A DNA stretch of 64,000 bases from Bacillota bacterium. Its GTDB lineage: Bacteria; Bacillota; Bacilli; Paenibacillales; NBRC-103111. Below the pieces are notes generated by a model. That model saw only the letters and a list, made by a program, of their open reading frames with translations, made no database searches and was not told where the DNA came from. The stretch's first letter is position 1; each line of letters starts with the position of its first letter. Below are positions 42,677 through 52,331 of this stretch, piece by piece. The stretch is from assembly GCA_023386955.1 (NCBI GenBank), contig JAEWIS010000031.1:62001-126000 (forward strand), written 5' to 3'. The translations under genes and the position numbers were made by a program.

Positions 42677-44866
42677 ATGAAGCCCTATTTTGATGAGCAG
42701 GAAAGTATTTACACGAAGCTTTACGACCGTACGGATGACGTTCTCGAGACCATAGCCAATGCTTATATCGGGAGGAATCCTGCGCTGCCGTTTGAGTTCC
42801 GTGGTTTTTCCCGGGAAGGCTTTATGAAGAAGAATAACGGTAGATATGACATGAATTTGGAGGAAAAGCTGCCGGAGGCCAAGCTGGGCCAGTACGCGTA
42901 TGCTTTTGGCCTGCTGTGGAGCAACCATGACGGGTGGACGGACTTTGGACTGAGCTGTTATGGTCCTGCTTCGGTTTATTTGAACCGGGAGTTTCTGTAC
43001 AGAGCCGATATCGGCGAAGAAGTGAATCCCAAGATGGTGAAGGGTATCCGGGCCAAGCTGCAAAAGGGCTGGAATGCGGTCTGCATCAAATTTATGAAGG
43101 CGCCTACAGGCTTCGGCGGGGTTTTCGGCACCCAGAACACCAAGTGGAATCCCATGGAGTTTATGTCCCCCTTCCAGGAACGAAAAGGCCAGGCCGGCTG
43201 GGTCTACTCGGACGCCATGGATGCGGACAACTTCAGTGAAACGGAGCTTCCGGACTATACAGGCCTGGAGACGTTGTCCGGTATGGGCTGGTACCCGGAG
43301 CTTTCCTGGGATGCGGAGCAATCGGCGCAGAATCCGTGCACCCGGATTTTCGGCCGGACTCCCGGCAAGGTGGCTTATCTGTGGTCGGAGCTCCGGCATT
43401 CCGGCGCCGGCACACAGGTCTGCAGACTGGAGGGCCATTCTGCAGGAAACCTGAGATTGTGGCTGGATGGTCAGGTGGTATTTGCTGGTGCTTTGAAAAC
43501 AGGGGACAAAGTAGAATTCAAGCTGAACCCGGGGAAACATGAGCTGTTAGTGGAGCTGTCTGCCTCCGGCAATGGCTGGGAGTACAGCCTTGACTTTACC
43601 GTGGATGGGAAAAATGCAGCACTGTCCATTCCCAGGGGTGTGAAGGGAAGCAGTGGACCTTGGCTGTATCTGGGGCCTCTGGATCAACCGTTGGAGGAGT
43701 CTGCCGACAGCATCTGCTCCCTATACCGTCTGTTCGAGCAGGAAGGCAGCTCATTCTTCTGGCGGCTGGACCTGCCCAGCACTTGGGTGCGGCCTTATCT
43801 GGACAATGGGCTGTTCGCCAAGTGGAATTATCCTCTCGGGGTTACGCTGTACGGGCTGATGCAAACGGGCAGACTGTTGGAAAAACGGGGAATTCTCGAT
43901 TATGCCATCAGCCATATTACGGAATGCACCCGAATTTACCGGTATGCCAAGTGGGATGCGGAGCAGTACGGCTACCCCTCTGTCGACAATCAGCTGGTCG
44001 AAATGGATATGCTGGACGACTGCGGCTCCTTCGGCTCCGCCGTTCTGGAAGCGTACCGGGACTCGCAGGACCCCCATACTCCTTATGTAGTGGAGCAGAT
44101 CGCCAACCATATGGAGCATAATCAGGAACGGCGTGAAGACGGGGCTTTCTTCCGCCTCAGCAGCAATCCTGTCCGTGGACATACCATGTGGGCGGACGAT
44201 CTGTATATGAGCACCCCGTTTTTGGTCCGTTATTATAAGCTGACGGGAAATACAATCTATCTGGATGACGCAGCAAGACAATTTATCCAATTTAAGAAAT
44301 ATCTGTTTATTCCTGAATACAAGATTATGTCCCATGTGTACGACTTTCAGCATAACAAACCGACCAATGTTCCCTGGGGCCGGGGCAATGGCTGGGTGTT
44401 CTTCTCCTTGTCGGAGCTGCTGGAGGTGATGCCGGAAACCCACGCGGAGCGGGCGAATCTGCTGGCCTTCTACAATGAGCTGGCCGAAGGGTATATGGCC
44501 CTGCAGGGAGAAACCGGGCTGTGGCATCAGGTGTTGACCCATCCCGATTCCTATGCCGAAACCTCCTGCACCAGTATGTTTGTATACGGCTTGTCCCGGG
44601 GGGTACGGCTGGGCTGGGTCCGGGAGGACCTGGAGCAAAAGGCGGTAACGGCGGTGAACCGGGGCTGGTTGGCCCTAACCCAATACGGCATCGACCGTTT
44701 CGGGAACGTGCATGGCGTGTGCCGCGGCTCCTCCTATTCCTTCACACCGGACTATTACAAGCATGAGCTGAACGCGGTAACCAACGATACCCACGGGATC
44801 GGGATTGTGCTGCTGGCGGGTATTGAAACCGGCAAGCTGTCGGAGTGGCTAAAGCAGCGCAGTTAG
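42677..44866 (+). CDS. GH88/GH105-type unsaturated glycuronyl hydrolase with long N-terminal extension
   Basis: Of 729 residues, the last 370 form the alpha-barrel of unsaturated rhamnogalacturonyl hydrolases (YteR/YesR type): FAKWNYPLGVTLYGL, RGHTMWADDLYMSTPFL with the likely catalytic Asp, and WGRGNGWVFFSLSELLEVMP. The first 350 residues are not part of that family. They look like one or two beta-sandwich domains. There is no signal peptide, so it acts in the cytoplasm, removing unsaturated uronic acid from imported oligomers. AAGGAG is eight bases before the ATG. Confidence 0.87.
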   Translation: MKPYFDEQESIYTKLYDRTDDVLETIANAYIGRNPALPFEFRGFSREGFMKKNNGRYDMNLEEKLPEAKLGQYAYAFGLLWSNHDGWTDFGLSCYGPASVYLNREFLYRADIGEEVNPKMVKGIRAKLQKGWNAVCIKFMKAPTGFGGVFGTQNTKWNPMEFMSPFQERKGQAGWVYSDAMDADNFSETELPDYTGLETLSGMGWYPELSWDAEQSAQNPCTRIFGRTPGKVAYLWSELRHSGAGTQVCRLEGHSAGNLRLWLDGQVVFAGALKTGDKVEFKLNPGKHELLVELSASGNGWEYSLDFTVDGKNAALSIPRGVKGSSGPWLYLGPLDQPLEESADSICSLYRLFEQEGSSFFWRLDLPSTWVRPYLDNGLFAKWNYPLGVTLYGLMQTGRLLEKRGILDYAISHITECTRIYRYAKWDAEQYGYPSVDNQLVEMDMLDDCGSFGSAVLEAYRDSQDPHTPYVVEQIANHMEHNQERREDGAFFRLSSNPVRGHTMWADDLYMSTPFLVRYYKLTGNTIYLDDAARQFIQFKKYLFIPEYKIMSHVYDFQHNKPTNVPWGRGNGWVFFSLSELLEVMPETHAERANLLAFYNELAEGYMALQGETGLWHQVLTHPDSYAETSCTSMFVYGLSRGVRLGWVREDLEQKAVTAVNRGWLALTQYGIDRFGNVHGVCRGSSYSFTPDYYKHELNAVTNDTHGIGIVLLAGIETGKLSEWLKQRS

Positions 44867-44904
44867 TTAATTGAAATTCCATATTTAACATTGAACAATG
44901 TAAT

Positions 44905-44948
44905 AAACACACCGTTTGTCTCCCTTTTGGAGTCAGGCGGTGTGTTTA
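44905..44948 (+). terminator. Rho-independent terminator after GH105
   Basis: AAACACACCG pairs with CGGTGTGTTT, with further pairs (CTCC/GGAG) inside. It lies 38 bases past the stop and ends in TTTATG. Confidence 0.8.
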
Positions 44949-44985
44949 TGTGTGCTGCAGCCTCGGAGCGAATTCGGCGCGCGGG

Positions 44986-45169
44986 CTAACGGAACTCAGA
45001 CACGCTTAGAGCCGGGATTTACGCGTTTGCAGAACGTAACGGAACTGAGAAACCGTTAGCCGCGGAATAATAGGCAGTTGCCGCCTTTTTTCCCGGCTAA
45101 GTGCGTCTCAGTTCCGTTACAGAATCAAATGTTCCGATTCGCCCTCTAAGGGTCGCTCAGTTCCGTTAC
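44986..45169. repeat. 184-bp four-repeat palindromic element, family A (copy 4)
   Basis: The repeats start at 44986(+), 45036(+), 45097(-) and 45146(-), offsets 0, 50, 111 and 160. It lies between the terminators of two convergent genes. The rest of the 412-base gap holds only those terminators. Confidence 0.9.
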
Positions 45170-45207
45170 CGCCTCCGGTACCCTTTCATGCGCATGTAAA
45201 GGTCGCA

Positions 45208-45254
45208 CAAAAAACCCGCATGACGGCCTCCTTACCGAAGGCGCCACGCGGGCT
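45208..45254 (-). terminator. Rho-independent terminator of the ABC exporter operon
   Basis: On the minus strand AAGCCCGCGTG pairs with CATGCGGGTTTTTTG. It lies 25 bases past the stop at 45279. Confidence 0.75.
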
Positions 45255-45278
45255 TACAAAACGTTGGCTCTTATTATC

Positions 45279-47177
45279 TTACCCCACTTCCACCTCGCCG
45301 CCGGCACCGGCGGTGGTGAACTGGCTGTTGTACAAGTCGGCATAGAAGCCTCCCGCGGCCAAGAGCTCCTGGTGGGTTCCCTTCTCGATGACCTTACCGT
45401 GGTTCATCACCAGAATCAAGTCCGCATCCCGGATGGTAGACAGCCGGTGGGCGATGACGAAGCTGGTCCGGCCCTGCATCAGGCGGGTCATCGCCTTCTG
45501 GATGTATACCTCGGTGCGCGTATCCACGCTGCTGGTGGCTTCATCCAGAATCAGAATCGACGGATCGGCGAGAATGGCCCGGGCAATGGTTAACAGCTGC
45601 CGCTGCCCCTGGGAAATATTGGATGCATCCTCATTTAATATGGTATTGTACCCTTCCGGCAATGTCCGGACGAAGCGGTCCGCGTGAGCCGCCTTGGCCG
45701 CCGCGATAATCTCTTCCTCCGTAGCATTCTTACGTCCGTATGCAATATTGTCGCGGATGGTGCCGTTAAACAGCCACGTATCCTGAAGCACCATGCCGAA
45801 CAGACTGCGCAGGCTGCCCCGCTTCCAGTCGCGGATATTGCGGCCGTCGATGGTAATGCTGCCGTCGCCTACCTCATAGAAGCGCATCAGCAGGTTGACC
45901 AGCGTGGTTTTGCCGGCGCCGGTAGGACCGACGATGGCCACCGTCTGGCCGGGTTTAACCTCTATATTCATATCCTCGATCAACGGCGCATCGGCCTTGT
46001 AGCCGAAGTTCACATGCTCGAAGCGCACCGTGCCCTGCACGGAATCCGTAGCGGTAATGGCTTTGGCCTCATCCGGCTCCTCTTCCTTCTCATCGAGAAT
46101 TTCGAAGACCCGCTCCGCGGAAGCGATCGTGGCCTGCAGCACGTTGGCGATATTGGCTGTTTGTACAATGGGCTGGGTAAACTGCCGCATGTAGGAGATA
46201 AACGCCTGCACATCACCGATGTTCATCCGCTCACGGGCCACGAACAGACCGCCCACTACGCAGATCAGCACATAACCCACGTTGTTGACGAAGTTCAGCA
46301 CCGGCATAATAATACCGGAGACAAAGTTGGCCTTGTAGCCGGCATCATACAGCTTTTCATTGATCTCTTCGAACTTCTGGGCCGAGGACTCCTCGCGGCC
46401 GAAGGCCTTGACGATTTTATGCCCCGTATACATTTCCTCAATGTGACCGTTCAGCTCACCCAAGGACCGGGCCTGGGCAATAAAATGGCCCTGAGACCGT
46501 TTGGCGATAACTTGGGTAATGACGGCGCTGAGGGGCAGCGTCACCAATGCAATCAGGGTCATCACCGGACTGATGGTCAGCATCATGACCAGAATCCCGA
46601 TGATGGTAACCACAGAGGTAATCAGCTGGGTCAAGCTTTGCTGGAGCGTCGTGCTGATGGTATCGATATCGTTGGTCACACGGCTCAGAATTTCGCCGTG
46701 CTTCCGGGCATCGTAATAGCTCAGCGGCAGCCGGGTAAGCTTATCCTTTACCTTCTGGCGGAGATCATACATGGCCTTCTGGGCCACATCCGCCATAATG
46801 AATTGGGTAATATACGTGAAAAAGGCGCTTAGCACATACAGACCGATCAATATCAAGCAAATCCGGGCGATATAATCGAAATCAATGGCGGCACCGGGCA
46901 CCTTGGCCACAAACTTGGCCATGACACCCTCGAACAGCTTGGTGGTGGCTTTCCCCATAATCTTCGGGCTGACAATGGAGAATACCGTGGACAGAATGGC
47001 CACCAGGAAAATCGCCAGCAGCTTGCCCCGGTACGGGGACATATATTGAACCAAACGCTTGAAGGTACCCTTGGCGTCCTTGGCCTTCTCTACCGGACGG
47101 CCGAAGCCGCCGGGGCCGCCTGGACCGCCTCCCGGACCGTGGCCGCGTTTTGGCTGGTTCTTATCACGTTCACTCAT
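45279..47177 (-). CDS. ABC exporter half-transporter with canonical ATPase site
   Basis: This 632-residue protein has a Gly/Pro-rich N-terminal leader (GHGPGGGPGGPGGFGRP), six membrane helices and an ATPase domain. Walker A is GPTGAGKTT, the signature is NISQGQRQ, and Walker B is ILILDEATS with catalytic Glu. It overlaps its partner's stop by four bases. The pair forms a heterodimeric type IV exporter like BmrCD or YfiBC, here under a MarR regulator, which suggests drug or peptide efflux. Confidence 0.92.
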   Translation of the reverse strand: MSERDKNQPKRGHGPGGGPGGPGGFGRPVEKAKDAKGTFKRLVQYMSPYRGKLLAIFLVAILSTVFSIVSPKIMGKATTKLFEGVMAKFVAKVPGAAIDFDYIARICLILIGLYVLSAFFTYITQFIMADVAQKAMYDLRQKVKDKLTRLPLSYYDARKHGEILSRVTNDIDTISTTLQQSLTQLITSVVTIIGILVMMLTISPVMTLIALVTLPLSAVITQVIAKRSQGHFIAQARSLGELNGHIEEMYTGHKIVKAFGREESSAQKFEEINEKLYDAGYKANFVSGIIMPVLNFVNNVGYVLICVVGGLFVARERMNIGDVQAFISYMRQFTQPIVQTANIANVLQATIASAERVFEILDEKEEEPDEAKAITATDSVQGTVRFEHVNFGYKADAPLIEDMNIEVKPGQTVAIVGPTGAGKTTLVNLLMRFYEVGDGSITIDGRNIRDWKRGSLRSLFGMVLQDTWLFNGTIRDNIAYGRKNATEEEIIAAAKAAHADRFVRTLPEGYNTILNEDASNISQGQRQLLTIARAILADPSILILDEATSSVDTRTEVYIQKAMTRLMQGRTSFVIAHRLSTIRDADLILVMNHGKVIEKGTHQELLAAGGFYADLYNSQFTTAGAGGEVEVG

Positions 47178-48901
47178 GCAATCTCCTCCTCGGAAAGCTG
47201 GGACGCCACTATTTCGCGGTAAACGCCGCAGGTGGTAAGCAGTTCCTTATGCGTACCCATACCTGCAATACGTCCGTCCTCCAGCACAATAATCCGGTCC
47301 GCATCCACTACGGTGCTGACCCGTTGGGCCACGATCAGGACAGTGGCTTCCCCGGTTTCATTCCGCAGCGCGGCCCGCAGACGGGCGTCCGTCTTATAAT
47401 CCAAGGCGGAGAAGCTGTCGTCGAAGATATAGATTTCCGGCTTCCGGACAAGAGCGCGGGCAATGGACAGACGCTGCTTCTGGCCGCCTGACAGATTGCT
47501 GCCCCCTTGGGAAATCGGAGAATCGAAGCCCTGCTCCATCTCCTGGATGAAATCCAGGGCTTGAGCGGTGGCCGCGGCATTGCGGATTTCCTCGTCGGTG
47601 GCATCCTCCTTGCCGAAGCGGATATTGTCCGCAGCTGTGCCGGTGAACAGCACTGCCTTCTGGGGGACAAAGCCGATTTTCTGCCGCAGGGTTTCCTGGG
47701 TCATCTCCCGGACATCCACCCCGTCCACCAGCACCCGCCCGTTCTCCACATCGTAGAAACGCGGGATCAGCTGAATGAGGGTGGATTTGCCTGAGCCGGT
47801 GCCCCCGATAATCGCCGTTACCTCGCCGGGCTCCGCCTTGAAGGAGATGCCGGAGAGCACAGCCTGCTCGGCTCCCGGATAACGGAAGGACACATCCGTA
47901 AACTCCACATAGCCTTTTTGGCCCTTGGCGGTTTTGGGGGAGGCAGGATCGTCGAACTCCGGCTCCATGGCCAGCACTTCATTAATACGCACGGCAGATG
48001 CCTGTGCCCGCGGGATCATAACGAACATGAAGGAAGCCATAAGGAAGGAGAACATAATTTGGAACACGTATTGGACGAAGGCCATCATGTCGCCTACCAG
48101 CATTTCGCCGATATCAATCCGCTTAGCAGCGAACCAGGTAACGGCAATCACGGTAAACTGCATGATCAGCATCATCGCCGGCATAAAAAACGCCATCAGC
48201 TTGTTGACCCGGATGCCGGTATCCGTCAGCTCCCAGTTGGCGCTGGTGAAGCGTTCGGTTTCATGCTCGTCGCGGTTAAAGGCGCGGACTACCCGAATGC
48301 CTACAAGGAACTCCCGCAGCACCAGATTCAGCTTGTCGATGCGCTTCTGCATAATTTTGAAATAAGGCATACCCTTGGAAGCGATAAACCAGATGGTCAA
48401 GCCCATCACCGGCAGCGAAATGGCCAGGATCCAAGTCAGAACATGGTCCCGGTTGTAGGCCATAATCAGACCGCCGATCCCCATGATAGGAGCGGAAATC
48501 ATCATCCGCAGCATCATGATCAGCACCTGCTGCATCTGCTGAACGTCGTTGGTGGTCCGTGTAATCAACGATGCGGTTCCGACGGAGTCGAATTCCCGCA
48601 GGGTGAATTTACCCACGTGATGGAACACCTTGCCCCGCAGGTCCCGGCCATAGCCGATGGCGATCCGCGAGGAGAGATACATGGCGATCACGGAGCAGAT
48701 GGTGCCCCCGAAGGCAATCAGGAGCATCCAGCCGCCGGTGGACCAGATATAGCCGGTATCTTTTTGAACAATGCCCTTGTCCACAATGTCCGACATCAGT
48801 GTCGGCAGATACAAATCGGACAGGGACTGGAGGAACAGAAGCGCTACAGTGGCTACAAGCAGCCAGCTGTACGGCTTCAAATAACGGAACAGCTTCAGCA
48901 C
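47174..48901 (-). CDS. ABC exporter half-transporter with degenerate catalytic Glu
   Basis: This 575-residue protein has six membrane helices and an ATPase domain with Walker A GGTGSGKST and signature NLSGGQKQR. Walker B reads IYIFDDSFSALD, with Asp where the catalytic Glu normally is. This asymmetry is typical of heterodimeric exporters with one hydrolytic and one weak site. It is followed directly by its partner and preceded by the marR gene (57-base gap). Confidence 0.93.
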   Translation of the reverse strand: MLKLFRYLKPYSWLLVATVALLFLQSLSDLYLPTLMSDIVDKGIVQKDTGYIWSTGGWMLLIAFGGTICSVIAMYLSSRIAIGYGRDLRGKVFHHVGKFTLREFDSVGTASLITRTTNDVQQMQQVLIMMLRMMISAPIMGIGGLIMAYNRDHVLTWILAISLPVMGLTIWFIASKGMPYFKIMQKRIDKLNLVLREFLVGIRVVRAFNRDEHETERFTSANWELTDTGIRVNKLMAFFMPAMMLIMQFTVIAVTWFAAKRIDIGEMLVGDMMAFVQYVFQIMFSFLMASFMFVMIPRAQASAVRINEVLAMEPEFDDPASPKTAKGQKGYVEFTDVSFRYPGAEQAVLSGISFKAEPGEVTAIIGGTGSGKSTLIQLIPRFYDVENGRVLVDGVDVREMTQETLRQKIGFVPQKAVLFTGTAADNIRFGKEDATDEEIRNAAATAQALDFIQEMEQGFDSPISQGGSNLSGGQKQRLSIARALVRKPEIYIFDDSFSALDYKTDARLRAALRNETGEATVLIVAQRVSTVVDADRIIVLEDGRIAGMGTHKELLTTCGVYREIVASQLSEEEIA

Positions 48902-48958
48902 AGTCTCATCATCTCCAATTATCCTGTAATCACATCTATCTATGCATAATCATGCAGC

Positions 48959-49429
48959 TTACTCACAATCGAATGGTTTGCCGCCAACCTCTTCTCCGCC
49001 ATCCTTCAGCAGACGGTCGCGTACAAGGGTTAATCCCTCCCTCATTTTCTCCTTGTCCTCCGGTGTCAATGCACCGAAATACTCCTGCTCCATATTGGCA
49101 AAGGCTTTCCTTACCTGAAGGCAAAGCTCCTTTCCCTCTTCGGTCAGAAAGACCCGCGACACCCGCAGGTCCATCGGATCGGGACGGCGGGTGATATAGC
49201 CGCTGGCTTCCATCCGTTTCAGCATAACCGTCAGTGTTGCCGGCTGGATATGCAAATGGTCGGCAAGCTCCCGCTGCTTCAGTCCGCCCTTATGGGCCAG
49301 TACGAACAAAACCGGAGGTTGGCCAGGATACAGCCCAAGGGGCTCCAAGGTGGAGTGAACCCGTTGGAAATGAAGCCGGATCACTTGGTTGAACAACTGA
49401 TACAAGGAATTTGTCTCTATATGAAACAA
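48959..49429 (-). CDS. MarR-family transcriptional regulator
   Basis: This protein has 156 residues from a TTG start, or 166 from an ATG at 49459. I prefer the TTG because GGGAGGT precedes it, though at 11 bases; the ATG has almost no ribosome site. The winged helix runs from QRELADHLHIQPATLTVMLKRMEASGYITRRPD to the wing (VSRVFLTEEG). It is the first gene of the exporter operon and probably represses it. A palindrome next to its -10 box is the likely operator. Confidence 0.9.
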   Translation of the reverse strand: MFHIETNSLYQLFNQVIRLHFQRVHSTLEPLGLYPGQPPVLFVLAHKGGLKQRELADHLHIQPATLTVMLKRMEASGYITRRPDPMDLRVSRVFLTEEGKELCLQVRKAFANMEQEYFGALTPEDKEKMREGLTLVRDRLLKDGGEEVGGKPFDCE

Positions 49430-49498
49430 GCTTCCATCCCACCTCCCTGGCAATGGCATTATGCCTAAAATACGCTCTTCTCATCCGTACTGCAACAT

Positions 49499-49559
49499 TA
49501 GTTAGCCGTCAAACAATTAGCTACCTAACTATATTACACGATTTTAAAGTGAAAATAAA
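49499..49559 (-). promoter_or_regulatory. Promoter and candidate MarR operator of the exporter operon
   Basis: On the minus strand TTTATT (49559-49554) and TAATAT (49536-49531) are 17 bases apart. TAGTTAG (49499-49505) and CTAACTA (49525-49531) form a perfect 7-bp inverted repeat that begins at the -10 box and covers the likely transcription start. Confidence 0.55.
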
Positions 49560-49571
49560 CGGAACAAATTC

Positions 49572-51998
49572 TTATAAATTTATGATCCTTTTTTCATAAA
49601 GAGAAGAATCCGTCTCCAGCAGGAACGGCGTCCATTCCCCCGTGGAATAAAGCATCAGCCGGTGCATGGCCCGGGTACAAGCCGTATAAAAAAGCTTGCG
49701 CTGGGCCTCCTGCCCGTATACGTCTGCCGAAGCATCATATAGAAGAACGGCGTCGAACTCCACCCCCTTGGCCAGATAAGCGGGGATAACCAGGATACCC
49801 TTGCCGAACTCGGCAGATGTTTTTGTCACCAGCTTCATATCAGTAAGACCCTGTTCCGTTAACAGCTTGTAAGCCTCCACACTTTCGGCTGCAGTTTTCG
49901 TAATCACGGCTGCAGATGCATAACCCTGGTCAAGCAGGTCCATCACATCCCGGCGGATCACTGCTGCCAGCTGCTCCTTGCTCTCCACTCGGATTAATAC
50001 CGGCTTTTCCCCGCTTCTATGGAAGGTTTCGATTTCCTTGCCTCCGGGCAAAAGCGACTTGGTGAACTCGGCAATCTCCCGGGTGGAGCGGTAGCTCTTT
50101 GCCAGACGGAACAGCCTGGTGTCGGCTTCACCAAAGAGCTTAATAAGTGGCGAGCTTGTGCCGCGCAGCTCAGATGCTTGCGTGAAGATCGCCTGGCTCG
50201 AGTCACCCAGCACCGTCATCCTCGCTCTGGGAAACAGCTTCGCAAGAAACTCATACTGGAACACCGAATAGTCCTGGCCTTCATCCACGAACACATGCCG
50301 GACCTCCGTATTGATCCCGACTCCCTCCACCAGCTCCTTCACATACAGATACGGTGTGGCATCCTCATAAAACAGCCGCTGCGAGTCGAGCTGCTCCCGG
50401 GTCAGCACGCAGATTTCCTCCCAACAGGCAGGCAATTCAGCTGCTCCCGTCATGCCGGTGAACGTCTCTCGCCCCTGGAATAACTGGGCATAAAGTGCGC
50501 TGGTATTGATGAACGAAATCCGCTTGACACTTTTGCGCAGCGGCTTGAAATTCTCTTTCACCACCACCTGCCGGAGAATATCCTCCTCCCGCTCGGCGAA
50601 GTCGAAATCATCCTCCTTGCCCCAGGTGATGTTCTGCTGCTTCTCATGGACAGCCTCATACCGTTCGGCAAACTCGAATACTCCCTGAGCCCGGTGCAGC
50701 TTCCCGAAGGCTCCGGCATACTCCTCCTTGTCCAGATAGTTTATTTCCTCCCCTACCCAGGCCTCTCCCCGTTCCTCCCGCTCCAGTTCGGTTAACCGGC
50801 GCAGCAGCCATTCCTGAAGCAGCTCCACCCTGTTGGGCAAGCGGACTACTGGATCATAGCTGTAAAACTGCACCCGCATCTCCTCCTCCGTAATCAGCTC
50901 ACGGCCGCGGAAGCAGATGCTGTTGAATTGCATACCCTGCCGGTTCAGCCACTGCCCGTAGTGATGGAGCGCCTGCAGGAATTCCGCCGAAGCTTTGTAA
51001 GCCATACCTGCTACCCGGGCCTCGTAGCCTGCCGTATCCGACCTCGTCAAGACATATTCGATCTGGTCAAAGGGGTCCTCCAAGGACCATTCCGCCCGTA
51101 AAGCCTGCTCCAGATATTCCTGGAAAGTCGCCTGCTGCATGTTTTCCTCGCCCAGCTCGGGCAGAACCGCCGATACATAGCTGTTGAAAACGGGATTCGG
51201 GGAAAACAGGACGATCTGGTCGGCCTTCAGCCGCTCCCGGTGTTTGTAGAGCAGATACGCCACCCGCTGCAGGGCGGCTGAGGTTTTGCCGCTGCCGGCT
51301 ACACCGTCCACCAGCACCATGCGGCTGGTATCGTCGCGGATGATGGCATTTTGCTCCTTCTGGATGGTCGCCACAATGCTCCTCATCTGGGAATCTGCCC
51401 CTTTGCCCAACACTTGCTGCAGGAGCTCATCGCCGATGGTCAGGCTGGTATCGAACACATTCTCCAGTTGTCCGCCCGCAATCTGGTACTGCCGCTTCAG
51501 CTGGATGGTTCCAGTAATCTCCCCGCCGGGTGCATGGAAGGAGGCTTTGCCGAGGGGATAATCGTAATACATCCCGGCAATAGGCGTGCGCCAGTCATAG
51601 ACCAGGAAGGTCATCCCGTCCTCGTCGGCAAAGGAAGAAACCCCGATGTAGATCCGTTCGGCGGAGCTTTCGCCATCCTCGCGGAAATCGATCCGGCCGA
51701 AATACGGGGAAGCCAAAAGCCGGTTCATGTTTTTCCATTGACGCAAACGGACCCGGTAGCTGCGCTCACGTTCGGACAATAGCGCTTCCTGCTGGCGGAT
51801 GCTGTGGAACGTTTCTTCGAAGTCCTCGTCCGAAGCCGTGTTCACCGTCACTTCCTCCCAGAACCGCTTGCGGATCTCCGTAGCCTGCCCCCCCAGCCTT
51901 TCCACTTCGGGCTCCAATTGGCGGATGCCCTCCTGCAGCATCCCCTTCACCTGTTCCAGATACGCTTGCTCCTGTTTCCAATCCTCCGGCTTCATCAT
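49572..51998 (-). CDS. helD: HelD-type UvrD/Rep-like RNA polymerase recycling ATPase
   Basis: This 808-residue protein has an N-terminal coiled-coil arm (1-100), the conserved YFGRIDF and YDWRTPIAGMYYDYPLG segments of HelD, Walker A VDGVAGSGKTSAALQR, and DEGQDYSVFQYEF later as Walker B. HelD binds stalled RNA polymerase and releases it from DNA using ATP. There are three possible start codons in a row (TTG ATG ATG); AAGGGAG is about 12 bases before the first ATG. It is a single gene that diverges from a small transcript on the other strand. Confidence 0.92.
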   Translation of the reverse strand: MMKPEDWKQEQAYLEQVKGMLQEGIRQLEPEVERLGGQATEIRKRFWEEVTVNTASDEDFEETFHSIRQQEALLSERERSYRVRLRQWKNMNRLLASPYFGRIDFREDGESSAERIYIGVSSFADEDGMTFLVYDWRTPIAGMYYDYPLGKASFHAPGGEITGTIQLKRQYQIAGGQLENVFDTSLTIGDELLQQVLGKGADSQMRSIVATIQKEQNAIIRDDTSRMVLVDGVAGSGKTSAALQRVAYLLYKHRERLKADQIVLFSPNPVFNSYVSAVLPELGEENMQQATFQEYLEQALRAEWSLEDPFDQIEYVLTRSDTAGYEARVAGMAYKASAEFLQALHHYGQWLNRQGMQFNSICFRGRELITEEEMRVQFYSYDPVVRLPNRVELLQEWLLRRLTELEREERGEAWVGEEINYLDKEEYAGAFGKLHRAQGVFEFAERYEAVHEKQQNITWGKEDDFDFAEREEDILRQVVVKENFKPLRKSVKRISFINTSALYAQLFQGRETFTGMTGAAELPACWEEICVLTREQLDSQRLFYEDATPYLYVKELVEGVGINTEVRHVFVDEGQDYSVFQYEFLAKLFPRARMTVLGDSSQAIFTQASELRGTSSPLIKLFGEADTRLFRLAKSYRSTREIAEFTKSLLPGGKEIETFHRSGEKPVLIRVESKEQLAAVIRRDVMDLLDQGYASAAVITKTAAESVEAYKLLTEQGLTDMKLVTKTSAEFGKGILVIPAYLAKGVEFDAVLLYDASADVYGQEAQRKLFYTACTRAMHRLMLYSTGEWTPFLLETDSSLYEKRIINL

Positions 51999-52039
51999 CA
52001 ATGCGGCACGCTCCCTTCAGAAGGTAGAGATCAAAACCC

Positions 52040-52211
52040 TTGACAATCCGAAATCAACTTGATACAATAAGAGTATAAAAACAATACATAATTGGCCTTA
52101 CTATGCAAAAATACAAAAATGACAGATCGTTATTGATTATAGCACTGTGTATTTTGTGATGCAACCTCTTTTTTTGTTCATGTTACCCGGCGGGCGGTTG
52201 CCGGGTTTTTT
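52040..52211 (+). ncRNA. Candidate small RNA: perfect promoter to terminator with no gene
   Basis: TTGACA (52040-52045) and TACAAT (52063-52068), 17 bases apart, make a consensus sigma-A promoter. A Rho-independent terminator (CCCGGC/GCCGGG followed by TTTTTT) ends near 52211. The transcript would start near 52075 and be about 135 bases long. The only small reading frame (13 codons from an ATG near 52102) has no ribosome site. I recognise no known RNA family. It lies divergent to helD in a 934-base gap that also holds the heptamer tract, a family C element and the perR promoter. Confidence 0.5.
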
Positions 52212-52331
52212 GATGTCTCCCCGAGGTTCCTCCCGGATGCCGACGGGGCTTTTGGCTACTTGGGCGGGCCGGCACGGGTGGCTGGAGTCCCGTCTACGCA
52301 CCTTTCGCCTCGTTCCTCTGATGGATACCTG

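Noticed and set aside
44986..45169. A minimal CRISPR array: 24-base repeats with 26-base spacers
   Set aside because: Only two copies share an orientation before the next two invert. The same layout recurs at six other places, spacers resemble each other, and no cas genes are present.
52184..52211. Terminator of helD
   Set aside because: helD runs on the minus strand away from this point. The T-run is on the plus strand and follows a separate plus-strand promoter.
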